Program-made: the position numbers and the translations under genes
Shown here: one piece after another, positions 63,694-64,000 of the stretch
Layout: the number at the start of each line of letters is the position of its first letter
How positions within the stretch are numbered: position 1 is the first letter of the stretch
Source: Flavobacterium sp. ALD4
GTDB taxonomy: Bacteria > Bacteroidota > Bacteroidia > Flavobacteriales > Flavobacteriaceae
Length of the DNA: 64,000 bases
Direction: 5' to 3'
Assembly (NCBI RefSeq): GCF_002836475.1
Contig: NZ_PJBJ01000030.1
Coordinates: 186,001-250,000 of the forward strand
Notes under the pieces: generated by a model
Database searches by the model: none
Seen by the model: the letters and a program-made list of their open reading frames with translations, nothing else
Told to the model about the DNA's origin: nothing

Positions 63694-64000
63694 ATGAAAA
63701 AAAAATATTCTTTACTAGCCCTATTTTCTTTATTTATTTTAAGCGGTTGTTCAGTGTACAACTTCACGGGAACCGGGAAGATCGATGCAAAAACATTCCA
63801 GGTTAACTTTTTTCAAAATAATGCAGAATTAATCGAACCTGGAATTGACAGGACATTTACACTTGCCTTGCAAGATATCATCATGAATCAAACTAACCTA
63901 AATTTAGTGAAAAGTGGTGGGGATTTAATTTATGAAGGGGAAATTGTCGATTATAGAATCAGTCCTATGACAGCGACAGCTGATCAACGAGCTTCTCAAA
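63694..64000 (+). CDS. lptE: LPS assembly lipoprotein LptE, partial (runs off the window)
   Basis: ATG at 63694 opens a frame still open at the end of the window (102 codons seen). The N-terminus is a lipoprotein signal MKKKYSLLALFSLFILSGCS with C19, followed by VYNFTGTGKIDAKTFQVNFF, ELIEPGIDRTFTLALQDIIM and GGDLIYEGEIVDYRI, the pattern of the Bacteroidota LptE family, which plugs the LptD barrel for LPS export. Position after the sigma-54 activator agrees with that name. The C-terminal end is not in the window. Confidence 0.88.
   Translation, partial: MKKKYSLLALFSLFILSGCSVYNFTGTGKIDAKTFQVNFFQNNAELIEPGIDRTFTLALQDIIMNQTNLNLVKSGGDLIYEGEIVDYRISPMTATADQRASQ

Noticed and set aside
1..64000. CRISPR arrays, rRNA operons, prophage or insertion sequences
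   Set aside because: No regularly spaced repeats, rRNA-like blocks, intact transposase or phage structural genes were seen; the only recombinase is broken.

Overview
The window is a chromosomal stretch from a low-GC member of the Bacteroidota, most likely family Flavobacteriaceae and probably genus Flavobacterium. The evidence is a complete gldK-gldL-gldM-gldN gliding/type IX secretion cluster, promoters of the Bacteroidota form TTG-N(19-21)-TAnnTTTG instead of the E. coli form, many short SPII lipoproteins, and families typical of this group (DUF4230, GSCFA, DUF5522, DUF4136, the miaB/sigma-54 activator/lptE order). No plasmid, phage or CRISPR features were seen.

Layout. 0.4-9.7 kb: rnhB, lipB, a lipoprotein, lysS, a D-lactate-type dehydrogenase, hemL, and an operon with a PLP deaminase-like enzyme and a LysM glucosaminidase. 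9.7-20 kb: DUF5522, hutU, a DUF4136 lipoprotein, a truncated haemoglobin, a phytase-esterase-like lipoprotein, a long phenylalanine-type hydroxylase, then a lipoprotein/GSCFA/DUF4230 operon. 20-28 kb: alaS, then M23 peptidase, MerR, LemA and two TPM-domain proteins on the plus strand, then a short-chain dehydrogenase. 28-35 kb: an accessory stretch with a pair of paralogous small proteins, a decayed tyrosine recombinase, der, era, two tandem initiator tRNA genes with a decayed third unit, and an LRR protein. 35-48 kb: a large FAD/Fe-S oxidoreductase, a SerB-SerA fusion, DUF1338, an Lrp regulator, pterin dehydratase, an acetyltransferase-like protein, a lipid kinase divergent from an App1-type phosphatase, an ABC-F ATPase, DUF983 and a DAO-type oxidase. 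48.8-57.2 kb: gldN, gldM, gldL, gldK, an arginase-fold protein and topA, all on the minus strand. 57.4-64 kb: a wrecked DeoR/GlpR regulator beside intact glpD, a decayed outer-membrane-type gene, miaB, a sigma-54 activator, and the start of lptE, which runs off the window.

Functional links. The hydroxylase (15.2 kb) and the pterin-4a-carbinolamine dehydratase (41.6 kb) would make one tetrahydrobiopterin-dependent phenylalanine pathway. hutU would act in histidine breakdown. GldKLMN form the ring and motor of the type IX machine. The lipid kinase and the App1-type phosphatase would interconvert diacylglycerol and phosphatidate.

The most distinctive feature is decay between healthy housekeeping genes. 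At least eight gene remnants carry in-frame stops, frameshifts or deletions: a ParDE-like toxin-antitoxin pair, a hydrolase/acyl-CoA-synthetase deletion chimera, two small membrane proteins, the recombinase, the glycerol regulator and others. A dispersed intergenic element of about 80-150 bp occurs in five diverged copies. I see no convincing new multi-gene system. The best leads are the arginase-fold protein next to gldK that has lost half of its metal ligands, the dispersed element family, and the long unexplained C-terminal half of the hydroxylase.
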